Shown here one piece after another: positions 17,132 through 25,439 of a DNA stretch of 64,000 bases (the first letter of the stretch is position 1; each line of letters opens with the position of its first letter). The position numbers and the translations under genes are program-made. The notes below the pieces were generated by a model that was not told the DNA's origin, searched no databases, and saw nothing but the letters and a program-made list of their open reading frames with translations. The DNA is taken from positions 1-64,000 of the forward strand of contig CAZWVI010000016.1 in assembly GCA_964637165.1 (NCBI GenBank). Reading direction: 5' to 3'. The stretch comes from CAZWVI01 sp964637165. Its GTDB lineage: Bacteria > Planctomycetota > UBA1135.

Positions 17132-17648
17132 GTTCTTGAAATTCTTCTTGGAGGTCGATAAGCGCACCACGGACCAAAGTTTTATCGGCCGGAGTCATGC
17201 GGTCAATAAAAAGAATGCCATCAAGATGGTCAAATTCATGTAAGAAAATTCGCGCTTCCCAGTCATTAAGTTCTAAGGAAACATCTTCGCCATCTAAATC
17301 TTTGGCTTCAACAACAACACTAATTGGTCGCGTGATTGAGCCTTTGATTCCAGGAAAACTTAAACACCCTTCTTCGCCAGCTTTTTTGATTCGATCCTTG
17401 CGAACTATGCGCGGATTACACAGCACCAATTCTTGGTCGGCGTGGTCACGGCTGCCTTCAGGGTTATAAACCAACAACTGCTGATTTATTCCAACTTGAG
17501 GCGCGGCTAAACCGACCCCTTCTGTTTGGTACATTAGGTCGAACATTGCCCGTGCGGTGTTGCGCAGGGCTTGGTCCCAAATCGTAACCGCGGCGTTCTT
17601 CGCGCGTAAGCGTGGGTCGGGGTAAGTGACAATCTCCAAGGAGTTCAT
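17118..17648 (-). CDS. def: Peptide deformylase
   Basis: Peptide deformylase removes the N-formyl group from nascent proteins. All three family motifs are intact: GVGLAAPQ, EGCLSFPG and HEFDHLDG, which supply the Gln, Cys, Glu and two metal-binding His residues. The N-terminus MNSLEIVTYPDPRLR is typical, so I choose ATG 17648, giving 176 residues; an ATG three codons upstream (17657) is the alternative. TATTCT lies 9 nt before the chosen ATG and abuts the upstream ATG, which also argues for the internal start and a near-leaderless mRNA. The 3' end overlaps ribF. It is divergent from the TPR gene. Confidence 0.94.
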   Translation of the reverse strand: MNSLEIVTYPDPRLRAKNAAVTIWDQALRNTARAMFDLMYQTEGVGLAAPQVGINQQLLVYNPEGSRDHADQELVLCNPRIVRKDRIKKAGEEGCLSFPGIKGSITRPISVVVEAKDLDGEDVSLELNDWEARIFLHEFDHLDGILFIDRMTPADKTLVRGALIDLQEEFQERASN

Positions 17649-17686
17649 GCTTCGCATAGAATACCCTCACACCCGTTAATACGCAG

Positions 17687-18343
17687 ATGGACCTTAAAAA
17701 GCATTTAGACCGAGCCGAACAAGCTCTCAACCGCGGCCAAGCCGATTTCGCGGTCGAGCTTTGTGACCAAGTGATGGATTTTGCTCCCGGGGAGGAGCGT
17801 GCCGCCAATCTTTTGGCCAAAGCCTGCTTGCAGCAAGGCGCAGGAAAAAAGTCACTGCTTAGTAAATTAGGTGCCGGTCCAGCCGGTTTAGCCGCTGGTT
17901 TGAGCAAATTGACCAAGAACGCCGATGGTGAGGCCAGTGCTCGCCGCCGCGGATTCATTAAAAACCCCAGCAATACTGAAAAGGGCTACGTGTGGGGCGA
18001 TGCACTCGAACGTGCTGGTTACGCTGGCGCTGCGCTCGGAGTGTTTTCCGCACTATCTGAAAGCCACGGCGGTGCTGCCAAACGTGCCGGAGGTTTAGCC
18101 GCCGCCCAAGGCGATGTCGATGATGCACTTGAGTTCTACCAGCGGGCGCTTGACGCCAATCCGCGTGATACCGAGGCTATGCGCGCACGTAAAAATTTAG
18201 CTGCCGAGCAGGCATTGCGGGTGAATCGCTACGAGGAGGTTGACTCCGCACTCGATTTGGCGGTCGATCCCGAGGCAATTCTGCGGGCCGCGCGCGGCGA
18301 AGAAGAACTTCCCAGCGACGACCCCACTTCCCAAAACAACTAA
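17687..18343 (+). CDS. Tetratricopeptide-repeat protein
   Basis: The 218-residue protein is helical and Ala-rich. It has TPR-like helix pairs near the N-terminus (LDRAEQALNRGQADFAVELCDQVMDFAP, about 6-33) and again near 135-170 (AAQGDVDDALEFYQRALDANPRDTEAMRARKNL), with Gly/Ala-rich sequence between. There is no signal peptide or clear membrane segment. TPR proteins are scaffolds, so no reaction can be given. The middle contains GPAGLAAGLSKL and a basic ARRRGFIKNPSNTEKGYVWGDALE segment of the kind seen in planctomycete TPR proteins of unknown role. It is divergent from def with about 38 bp between the starts, and is followed after 83 bp by rpsT under its own promoter. TTAATA lies 5 nt before the ATG. 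Confidence 0.72.
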   Translation: MDLKKHLDRAEQALNRGQADFAVELCDQVMDFAPGEERAANLLAKACLQQGAGKKSLLSKLGAGPAGLAAGLSKLTKNADGEASARRRGFIKNPSNTEKGYVWGDALERAGYAGAALGVFSALSESHGGAAKRAGGLAAAQGDVDDALEFYQRALDANPRDTEAMRARKNLAAEQALRVNRYEEVDSALDLAVDPEAILRAARGEEELPSDDPTSQNN

Positions 18344-18359
18344 TCTTAGAATTGAGGGC

Positions 18360-18387
18360 TTGCCCGCTTTTCAGGATTGGTTAGAAT
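18360..18387 (+). promoter_or_regulatory. Promoter of rpsT
   Basis: TTGCCC (18360-18365), a 16-nt spacer and TAGAAT (18382-18387) form a sigma-70-like promoter. Transcription would start near 18394, leaving a leader of about 33 nt that contains a small GGCG-TAATCA-CGCC hairpin and a weak purine-rich AAAGAAG next to the start. A conventional leader here contrasts with the leaderless genes elsewhere in the window. Confidence 0.6.
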
Positions 18388-18426
18388 GTTGGGCCGCAGT
18401 GGCGTAATCACGCCCATTAAAGAAGA

Positions 18427-18693
18427 ATGCCAAATACCCCATCCGCTAAAGCCGACCTCAAGATAAACGCGCAACGTCGCGAGCATAACCGTGGTCGCAA
18501 ATCCGCTATGCGTACTGCTGTCAAGCAAACTCTTGCCGCCGTAGAGGCTGGCGATCTTGCTGCTGCCGAAACCTCTTTGGTTCTTGCACAGAAAATGATC
18601 GACAAGAACGTTAAGTGGAATCAATTGCACGCCAATACTGCATCACGTCGCAAGTCTTCATTGACTCGCGCGGTCGCGGCTTTGCGTAGTTAG
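18427..18693 (+). CDS. rpsT: 30S ribosomal protein S20
   Basis: The 88-residue, strongly basic product matches ribosomal protein S20, a primary 16S rRNA-binding protein of the small subunit. Typical positions are the N-terminal MPNTPSAKADLKINAQRR, the NRGRKSAMRTAVK helix (about 28-40), and the C-terminal KGVIHKNTA-like region, seen here as KNVKWNQLHANTASRRKSSLTR. The length is normal. It stands alone between its own promoter and a strong bidirectional terminator at 18740-18776, as S20 genes often do. Autoregulation through its leader is known in some bacteria; the only structure here is the small leader hairpin, so nothing firm can be said. Confidence 0.95.
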   Translation: MPNTPSAKADLKINAQRREHNRGRKSAMRTAVKQTLAAVEAGDLAAAETSLVLAQKMIDKNVKWNQLHANTASRRKSSLTRAVAALRS

Positions 18694-18739
18694 ATTTTGC
18701 GCCCGGCCTTTTTGTAAGCGCCGGTTACTAACAAAACAA

Positions 18740-18776
18740 AAAAGGCGGGGAGGTCGAAATGACCTCCCCGCCTTTT
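18740..18776. terminator. Strong bidirectional intrinsic terminator
   Basis: AAAAGGCGGGGAGGTC (18740-18755) pairs perfectly over 16 bp with 18761-18776 across the 5-nt loop GAAAT. The plus-strand exit is TTTTCTCTTG, ending rpsT. The minus-strand exit is TTTTTTGTTTTG, ending the convergent cyclase-repeat gene, whose stop lies 15 bp away. Confidence 0.93.
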
Positions 18777-18791
18777 CTCTTGTTGGCTCGA

Positions 18792-20360
18792 TTAGCGCGC
18801 GCCAAGCACCTTGCCGTAACGGTAGTACACTTCAAGAATCAGTGCCCCAATCGCGGTGGTGTAAACTCGGCCGCCATCTTCACCCCAAGGGCAGTATGGG
18901 TTCCATGAGCCGTAGTAGTTATCTTTCGAGTCTTCCATGCGTTGGTTCTTCAACAAGGTTTCTTCAATGGCCTTCTTCCACTTCTTCCAATGAGTTCCGC
19001 CCCATTGGTTAAGTGCAAAGGTTCCGTAGTACCAGTAGTAGAAGTCAATGGTGCCACCTTCTTCATCCCAAACAGGAAGCTTGTTCATTAACAAGTCAGC
19101 TTGCTTCTTCATGATGTCGTAGTTTGGGTGATCTTTCCATTTCTTAACTTTGCTGGTGTCAGTCATGAAAATGCGACACAACAAAGCCACCGCTGTTAGC
19201 GCTTCTGATTCTTCAGCCGGGAAAGTTTCAAGGTAGTGGCGCGGACGTGATGGGCGTGAGCCAGGACCGCCGCCATCGCCAAAGGCATAGCCAGTACGTC
19301 CGTTTTGCGGATCAGTCATGCTCGCGAACCAGTTTTCAGCGTCGTCCCAAATCTGCTTATCAACTGGAATTTTTGAGTCGTAGGCAGTTTTAAGTGCGAA
19401 GATCATCCAGCCAGTAATCGAGGTATCGTTGTCGCCGTTTGGTTCGAGACCGTAACGCCAAACACCGTAAGGGTTGCGCGAATTCGCGATTAGGCCAATC
19501 GCTTTTTTGAGCGGGCGGCGCAACAAAGGTGAGCGGTTGGCAAAGTAGTAAGCCTCGCCCATAGCCATTGATGCAATCGAGTGGTTGTATAAAGTTGGGT
19601 TGCCAACTTCGTCACCAAACAAACCGTTGTCCAATTGGTTTTTCTTCAACCAGTTGATGCCCTTTGAAACATCTTCCTTGTACTCGCCGCTACCCATGGT
19701 GTTGCCGTGACCCATGAAGGCCAGCAAAGACAATCCAGTTAGGCCAGTATCGTTGACGGGTGAACCCGGGCCGTCTGATGCAGGCTTATCAGGGTACTTG
19801 TCGTAGTACATGAACTCGTCGGCATCCCAGAATCCTTCGGGAGCTTGGTGATCGTGCAACCACTTAAGTGCCGCCGCCACCGCTTTTTCTGAAGCAGTTC
19901 CGCGCTTGCCGCCACGGCCACCACGGCCACCATATTTGCCGCCAGCGCCGCCGCCTAGGCCAACATCGTTGTTCCAGGACTCGTTATCAAATGGTGAATC
20001 GGAGTCGAAGTCAGGGTCGCCTGTTTCTTCGAGGGACTCTTGAGTCTCCTCAACTTCTGCCTCTTGGAGAACAGGTTCTTCAATCGGCTCTTTGATGATT
20101 TCCTCTTCAGGTTCTTCCTCTTCCTCGACCTCGGGAGGTGGCGGTTCAGCAGCCATTTCAATGGTTGGCGCAACCGATTCTTCAGCACGTAAGAAGGCAA
20201 GTCCCGCCAACAAAACGGCAAACACCAAGTGGATACCTAGGGAGACTAGGAGGTACGGTGCTTTGGCTAGGGTGTCAGCGAGGACATCGTTGAAAGAGGT
20301 TTCCTCTTCCCAGGGCCGGTGGTAGTCGTAATCGATTGGGTCAAATTCTTCTTCGCTCAT
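18792..20360 (-). CDS. TonB-like membrane protein with squalene-cyclase-type repeats
   Basis: This 522-residue protein has an unusual layout. Residues 1-34 are cytoplasmic and acidic. Residues 35-57 form one membrane span (PYLLVSLGIHLVFAVLLAGL). Residues 65-115 are Pro/Glu-rich, resembling the TonB periplasmic stalk (PPPPEVEEEEEPEEE), and 134-155 are Gly-rich. Residues 157-522 are alpha/alpha repeats of the squalene-cyclase/prenyltransferase fold (AALKWLHDHQAPEGFW; INWLKKNQLDNGLFGD; LTAVALLCRIFM). The terpene-cyclase DxDD motif is not evident, so enzymatic cyclisation is unlikely. Similar proteins are common in planctomycetes, often near ExbB/ExbD-type genes, which are absent here. It follows the SurA-like gene by 49 bp and ends at the shared terminator. 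Confidence 0.78.
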   Translation of the reverse strand: MSEEEFDPIDYDYHRPWEEETSFNDVLADTLAKAPYLLVSLGIHLVFAVLLAGLAFLRAEESVAPTIEMAAEPPPPEVEEEEEPEEEIIKEPIEEPVLQEAEVEETQESLEETGDPDFDSDSPFDNESWNNDVGLGGGAGGKYGGRGGRGGKRGTASEKAVAAALKWLHDHQAPEGFWDADEFMYYDKYPDKPASDGPGSPVNDTGLTGLSLLAFMGHGNTMGSGEYKEDVSKGINWLKKNQLDNGLFGDEVGNPTLYNHSIASMAMGEAYYFANRSPLLRRPLKKAIGLIANSRNPYGVWRYGLEPNGDNDTSITGWMIFALKTAYDSKIPVDKQIWDDAENWFASMTDPQNGRTGYAFGDGGGPGSRPSRPRHYLETFPAEESEALTAVALLCRIFMTDTSKVKKWKDHPNYDIMKKQADLLMNKLPVWDEEGGTIDFYYWYYGTFALNQWGGTHWKKWKKAIEETLLKNQRMEDSKDNYYGSWNPYCPWGEDGGRVYTTAIGALILEVYYRYGKVLGAR

Positions 20361-20409
20361 CGTCGGTAAAACGCAAGGGGTGGGGGGTGGTTCAGGCCGA
20401 TTTGGAATT

Positions 20410-21420
20410 CTACAGCTCTTCTTCAGGCGAAACGCCGATTATGGCATCAATTACCCCGTCAAGCTCCGGCGCAGTCCAGATATAGCACTGTTCGGCGATG
20501 CGGTTCAGTGCTTGTTGGTTTAAGTCCCTCCGCTGTTCGCCCACCAGAATGCTGGCGATTTCTAATTGGGCTTCTTTGAACGGCGTAAACCCTGCTTCTT
20601 GAACGTCTTCGGCAAGAACTAATGCCCAGCCCACGGCCAGCTTAATAGGTTTGGACAACTGTTTTGACGTTGATGAAACCAAGAAATCGCGGATTGGCTG
20701 TTGAAGCGACTGATCGGTTGGGCGAATATGCCCAGTGGAGCCACCAATAGTGGGCTTATATAGTGATATATTCCGAGCTGTCTCAGCGAAATCAAGCTCA
20801 CCGGCTGAGATTTTCTGGTGAAGTTCACTAATTCGCTGCTCAGCACTGCCACTTTCATCGTCGCGAAGCAAAATTAGGCGTGCGCGCACGCGGGCCTCGT
20901 GCTTAAATTCACTTTTATGCTCTTCGAAATACGCGCGCAGTTGGAGAGGGCTTACATTTACGTTAGCTTTGACCTTCCCGCTAGCACCTGGTAAGCGGCC
21001 GAGTTCAACTTGCATAAAGTAAATTCCGGCATATTCACGTCGCAGTCGGCGCGTTTCTTCAGCGATTGTGCGGCCTTGTTGGGCAAGGCGGGCACCAAGT
21101 TTAGAAAGTGAGCCAGCGGAATCGGCCATGCGGCGAATTTCATCTGCCGCCATGCTGTCGAGCATTGCCGGGGACCCAACCGACTTGCGAAAGCCAATAT
21201 CGAAGAATGCGTCACGAATAAGCCCCTGTAGAGCATAATTTTGTTCATAGGCGTTAGGCGTGGAGTTTTTGGTCATGCGTTGCGCCTCGCGCACCATATC
21301 TTGGAAGGTGATAACGGTGTCGTTAATGATGACTAGAGTGCGGTCAACAAAAACGGGATCCTGGACATCGGCCTGGGCAAATGCGAGGAGTAGGGTCGGG
21401 AGAAAAGCGGCGATGGTCAT
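20410..21420 (-). CDS. SurA/PpiC-like periplasmic chaperone or peptidyl-prolyl isomerase
   Basis: The 336-residue product begins with a signal peptide (MTIAAFLPTLLLAFAQA). A SurA-type N-terminal helical domain follows, with VIINDTVITFQDMVREAQRM at about 29-48. Then comes one parvulin-like domain, about 175-280, recognisable from VRARLILLRDDE, FAETARNISLYKPTIGGSTGHI and a pattern ending in GWALVLAEDVQEAGFTPF. These proteins fold outer-membrane beta-barrels in the periplasm. The parvulin domain is divergent, so isomerase activity is uncertain and a pure chaperone role is possible. The start lies 3 bp after mfd, so it is in the rnc-mfd operon. The porin at 50300 is a plausible client. Confidence 0.75.
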   Translation of the reverse strand: MTIAAFLPTLLLAFAQADVQDPVFVDRTLVIINDTVITFQDMVREAQRMTKNSTPNAYEQNYALQGLIRDAFFDIGFRKSVGSPAMLDSMAADEIRRMADSAGSLSKLGARLAQQGRTIAEETRRLRREYAGIYFMQVELGRLPGASGKVKANVNVSPLQLRAYFEEHKSEFKHEARVRARLILLRDDESGSAEQRISELHQKISAGELDFAETARNISLYKPTIGGSTGHIRPTDQSLQQPIRDFLVSSTSKQLSKPIKLAVGWALVLAEDVQEAGFTPFKEAQLEIASILVGEQRRDLNQQALNRIAEQCYIWTAPELDGVIDAIIGVSPEEEL

Positions 21421-21423
21421 GGT

Positions 21424-24400
21424 TTAGTTTGGACGCTTAGATTTTCGCTTGGCGCGTGGCTTAGGGCAAGCGGCGGCAGTCTCGAACAAGTGCTCTAGGA
21501 CTTCGGTTGGGTTAGCCTTGGGGTCTGGTAAGACCCAGTGAGTTTGGCGTGAAGTTAACGTCCGCAGGTCGATGTTTTGATTTTTCAAAGCGCGGTGCAA
21601 AGTTTTTGCATTGCGCACAGTGCAGATTAGTCGATCGTCAACACGATGTAGGGATTCGAGGCCAATTGCCCCAAGCTGATGTTTTAAGTAAAACATTTTT
21701 GCTAGTTTTGCAACCTCGGGTGGTGGTGGCCCGAAGCGGTCGCGTACCGCACTTAAGATGCTTTCAACGTTTTTGGCCTGCCGCAACCCGTCAAATTCAC
21801 GTAGCAATGAAATACGTGTGGTTTCATCAGGTACATAGGTTGGAGGAAGCGCAGCTTTTAAGCCAATTGAAATGTCCGCCGCCGGAGTTGGTGCGGCAAA
21901 ACTGCTGCGCTTGAGGCGAGCAACCGCTTGCGATAAAAGTCGTCGGTAAGTTTCATATCCAACCGCGTTGATGTGTCCCGATTGAGCGGAGCCCAATAAA
22001 TTCCCGGCCCCACGAATTTCTAAATCGCGCATTGCAATTTGAAAGCCAGCACCCAGAAATTTTAATTCTTCAACGGCTTTTAGGCGGCGGCGTGCATCGC
22101 GAGGAAGTGGTTTACCTTTAGCGATTAAAAGAGAACACCAACCACGTTTAGTGGAGCGACCAACGCGACCGCGGAGTTGGTGAAGATCGGCCAATCCATA
22201 GATGTTGGCGTCATCAATAAAAATAGTATTTGCGTTTGGAATGTCTAAGCCGCTTTCAATAATTGTTGTGGCGCACAAAATATCGGCATCGCCACGCACA
22301 AAAGTTAGCATGGCTTTTTCTAACTCTTTAGGTTCCATTTGGCCGTGGCCGGTAACGATGCGCGCTTCTGGCACTAAACGCTGCAAACGTGCCGCGACGC
22401 GATCAAGCGACTTGACCCGATTGTGCACAAAGAACACTTGCCCGCCGCGCGCCATCTCGCGGCGAATTCCATCTTTGATTAAAGCATCATCATCGCCGTG
22501 GCGAATTTCAGTGTGGACTTCTTGGCGGCCTTGCGGTGCAGTTGAAAGCGAAGAAATATCGCGCAATCCGGACATCGCCATGTGTAGGGTGCGCGGAATA
22601 GGTGTTGCACTTAAAGTCAAGATGTCAACCTCAGCTCGTTTTTTTGTTAGCTGAGTTTTTGCTCTTACTCCGAAGCGTTGTTCTTCATCAATAACTACCA
22701 ACCCAAGTTTGGAAAACACCACATCTTTAGAAAGAATTCGATGCGTGCCAATAACCAAATCGACCGAACCAGATTTTAATCCGGCTAAAGTTTCTTTGCG
22801 TTGCTTGGGCGTGACGATGCGTGAAAGTTGTTCAATTCGCAGCGGCCAATCAGCAAAGCGTTGACGCAAGCTGCGAGTATGTTGCTCAGACAGCACGGTG
22901 GTTGGACACAAGATTGCAACTTGCCATCCGGCCTCAAGCACGGCAAATGCGGCGCGCGCGGCTAATTCGGTTTTTCCATAGCCAACATCACCACACAACA
23001 AGCGGTCCATTGGTTTTTCGGTGGCAAGGTCGTTAAGGATTTCTTGGGTGGCTTGGGCTTGGTCGGGCGTGTCTTCCCAAGGAAATGATTCGTTAAATTC
23101 AGCTTGATCTTTTTGAGTTGGAAACGCAGTGCCGATGTTCGCATCACGCGTCGCTTGAATCTCTAAAAGTTCGGCGGCCATATCTTCAACCGCTGCTTCT
23201 ACTTTTAAGCGGCGGCGGCCGAATGACCCCGAACCCAAGCGGTCAAGTGTCGGCGAAGTGCTGCCGCCGGCGCCGATGTAACGCTCAACTAAATCAATTC
23301 GCGATACTGGTACTTGTAATAAGGATCCGCCATCGAATTCGAGAATAATTACATCTTGCTCACCGGCTTCGGCTCCAGCACCACTGCCAGCGCTTGGTTC
23401 GCCTTGGTCAATTCCGCGAAAGCAACCAATTCCATGAACAGCGTGCACCACAATGTCACCAGCCTTTAAAGTCGAAATAGCGTCAATTGGAGTGGTGTCG
23501 TGGCGGCGTCGCCGTGGCTTAGGTCGATGTACACCATGGCCGGGTATTAACTCCCGATGATGAAGGATTGTTAGACGCGCTTCGGGAATTCGAAATCCGC
23601 GGTCAAGGCCTCCTTTGCGCAACTCAATTGCCTTGGGGTCCAATTTGCGATCTTGAAATAAATGAGTGAGGCGTGTTTGTTCCGCTTCGGTGGAGCAATA
23701 AATAATTACTTGCTGGCCTTGTTTGGCGCGCTCGTGCAAAAGTGTCGCGCCATCAACAACTCCACGGCAATATTCTTCAACTGATAAAACATCGAGTGTC
23801 CCATGTTGTCCAGGCAAAGTCGCTAACTCTAGCCGGGTGGTCCAGTTTTGACTGTTGGCGTTGCGTTGTAAGGCTTTCGACCATTGGCCACCGTTTAAAC
23901 GCAATCGTTGTGCAGCTTCATCGACTAAGCCCGGCTCCCAAACGATAACACGAATGTCATCGTCCAATTTTTCTAGTGGAATGGTGTCGTTGTCACTGGC
24001 GATTTCTGAAATTTCTTTTCCCAACGGAACACGCACATGTTTTAATACATGACGTGTGCGTTGACTTGCTAAATCAAAAACGCGAATGCTTTCAAGTTCG
24101 TCATCGAAAAATTCAAGGCGTAATGGTTCGCCAAGTGCTGGCGCATAAAAATCTAAAATGTCGCCGCGCATTGCAACTTGCCCAGGCTCGGTGATTGCCG
24201 GAACTCGTTCAAAGTCGGAGTCAATTAACTTGCGTAAAAAATCTTCCGCATTTAATTTTTGTTCTTGCTCAAGTGAAAAATAAGCACTACTGTCATTGGC
24301 GTTTGGTACCGGTTGCAACAGTGAAGAAAGCGGCGCTACTAAAATTCCGGTGAAGCCATCGCGCTCAGCTAAATCGAGTGCGTGAAAACGTTCACGCAAA

Positions 24401-24672
24401 ACTTCCGCGTCAGTGTTTAAGCGGTTTTCGCGGGCTGGAAAAGCAACGGCTCCTGCGCCAAAACTTTGCAGATCGTCAATGGCTAAATCCATCGCGGCAC
24501 TGTCGGCAACGACCACTACAATTGGTCGGCCAGATTCAGCGGCCAAGGCCGCGCTTACTAAGGGTTTAGCAGAACCCCAAAACCCTCCCCAATGTAAAAG
24601 GGTCTTGGAGCTTTTCCAGGAGTTGGCAAGTTGTCGAAAACTTTTGGTCGCGGCTAAGGTTTTGATCGACAT
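21424..24672 (-). CDS. mfd: Transcription-repair coupling factor
   Basis: Mfd removes RNA polymerase stalled at DNA lesions and recruits UvrA. The 1082-residue product has the expected order: degenerate UvrB-like N-terminal modules; the RNA-polymerase-interaction domain beginning near LKAGDIVVHAVHGIGCFRGI (about 410); the RecG-like ATPase with Walker A GDVGYGKTELA, the DEEQRFG box, LTLSATPIPRTLHMA, TTIIESGLDIPNANT and QLRGRVGRS; and the C-terminal TRCF domain. All helicase motifs are intact. I take the ATG at 24672; the codon before it is TTG. The gap to the upstream rnc stop is 6 bp and to the downstream SurA-like start 3 bp, so all three are in one operon. Confidence 0.96.
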   Translation of the reverse strand: MSIKTLAATKSFRQLANSWKSSKTLLHWGGFWGSAKPLVSAALAAESGRPIVVVVADSAAMDLAIDDLQSFGAGAVAFPARENRLNTDAEVLRERFHALDLAERDGFTGILVAPLSSLLQPVPNANDSSAYFSLEQEQKLNAEDFLRKLIDSDFERVPAITEPGQVAMRGDILDFYAPALGEPLRLEFFDDELESIRVFDLASQRTRHVLKHVRVPLGKEISEIASDNDTIPLEKLDDDIRVIVWEPGLVDEAAQRLRLNGGQWSKALQRNANSQNWTTRLELATLPGQHGTLDVLSVEEYCRGVVDGATLLHERAKQGQQVIIYCSTEAEQTRLTHLFQDRKLDPKAIELRKGGLDRGFRIPEARLTILHHRELIPGHGVHRPKPRRRRHDTTPIDAISTLKAGDIVVHAVHGIGCFRGIDQGEPSAGSGAGAEAGEQDVIILEFDGGSLLQVPVSRIDLVERYIGAGGSTSPTLDRLGSGSFGRRRLKVEAAVEDMAAELLEIQATRDANIGTAFPTQKDQAEFNESFPWEDTPDQAQATQEILNDLATEKPMDRLLCGDVGYGKTELAARAAFAVLEAGWQVAILCPTTVLSEQHTRSLRQRFADWPLRIEQLSRIVTPKQRKETLAGLKSGSVDLVIGTHRILSKDVVFSKLGLVVIDEEQRFGVRAKTQLTKKRAEVDILTLSATPIPRTLHMAMSGLRDISSLSTAPQGRQEVHTEIRHGDDDALIKDGIRREMARGGQVFFVHNRVKSLDRVAARLQRLVPEARIVTGHGQMEPKELEKAMLTFVRGDADILCATTIIESGLDIPNANTIFIDDANIYGLADLHQLRGRVGRSTKRGWCSLLIAKGKPLPRDARRRLKAVEELKFLGAGFQIAMRDLEIRGAGNLLGSAQSGHINAVGYETYRRLLSQAVARLKRSSFAAPTPAADISIGLKAALPPTYVPDETTRISLLREFDGLRQAKNVESILSAVRDRFGPPPPEVAKLAKMFYLKHQLGAIGLESLHRVDDRLICTVRNAKTLHRALKNQNIDLRTLTSRQTHWVLPDPKANPTEVLEHLFETAAACPKPRAKRKSKRPN

Positions 24673-24678
24673 CAAATA

Positions 24679-25383
24679 TTAAGTTGTTTTGCGACTCTTG
24701 GGTTGTAGTTGCTGAAGAGCAAGCCATGCGGCTTCGCGTTCAGCATCTTTTTTGTTGGCGGCCGCTGCTTGCGGAAAGAGCTCGTCGTTTAGGCGAACTT
24801 GGACGGTGAAACGTTCAGTGCTTTCATAATCAAGCGCATTGATGACTTCGTAAACCGGCAACACTCCACGTTCCCGTTGGCACCAAGTCTGCAAATCTTG
24901 TTTGGCGCGGGTGCGCTGCCAGCGACTTTGCAATTCATTGATTTCTTTTTGTAGCCATCTCAATGCTAGGTGGCGCGCGCGATGCAGACGAGTGTCAGCC
25001 GGGCAGTCCAAATAGATTGCGCCGAGCAAAGCTTCTAAGGTGTTGCCAGCAATTGATGGAGGAAGTTCGTCGCCGCTTGGCAATCCCGAACCAGTGCGAA
25101 CAAATTCAGCAATTCCTAAATCCTCGGCGACCCGCTTCAGGGTCGCGCGGGAAACCAGCACTCCTTTAAGTTCGGTTAACTGCCCTTCGTCATGTTGCGG
25201 TAAATTTCGATATAGCGCTTCCGCCACGACGAGGCCTAGGACCGCGTCGCCTAGAAATTCGAGGCGCTCATTGTCAGTATCTCGGGCAGAAGCATGGGTG
25301 AGGGCTTCTTCCAGAAGTGCGCGATTGCTAAATCGGTGACCGAGATTCTCCTCAAGGCGGGCCAAATCTGGTGATGCTGCCAT
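24679..25383 (-). CDS. rnc: Ribonuclease III
   Basis: RNase III cuts double-stranded RNA in rRNA maturation and mRNA turnover. Of 234 residues, the N-terminal catalytic domain carries the signature NERLEFLGDAVLG (38-50), with Glu42 and Asp46 at the metal-binding positions, and GNTLEALLGAIYLD near 112-125, whose Asp and Glu complete the site. The C-terminal double-stranded-RNA-binding domain spans about 160-228 (DLQTWCQRERGVLPVYEV ... KKDAEREAAWLALQQL). Length and motifs are normal. It heads the rnc-mfd-surA-like operon. On the minus strand TAAAAT lies 12 nt before the ATG, so the leader would be only a few bases. It is divergent from the FG-GAP gene, with 56 bp between starts. Confidence 0.95.
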   Translation of the reverse strand: MAASPDLARLEENLGHRFSNRALLEEALTHASARDTDNERLEFLGDAVLGLVVAEALYRNLPQHDEGQLTELKGVLVSRATLKRVAEDLGIAEFVRTGSGLPSGDELPPSIAGNTLEALLGAIYLDCPADTRLHRARHLALRWLQKEINELQSRWQRTRAKQDLQTWCQRERGVLPVYEVINALDYESTERFTVQVRLNDELFPQAAAANKKDAEREAAWLALQQLQPKSRKTT

Positions 25384-25439
25384 TAGGAAGCGAGTATTTT
25401 AGGCGTTGTCCGCCATTTGCGCGTACCGTTAGTTAAGTA

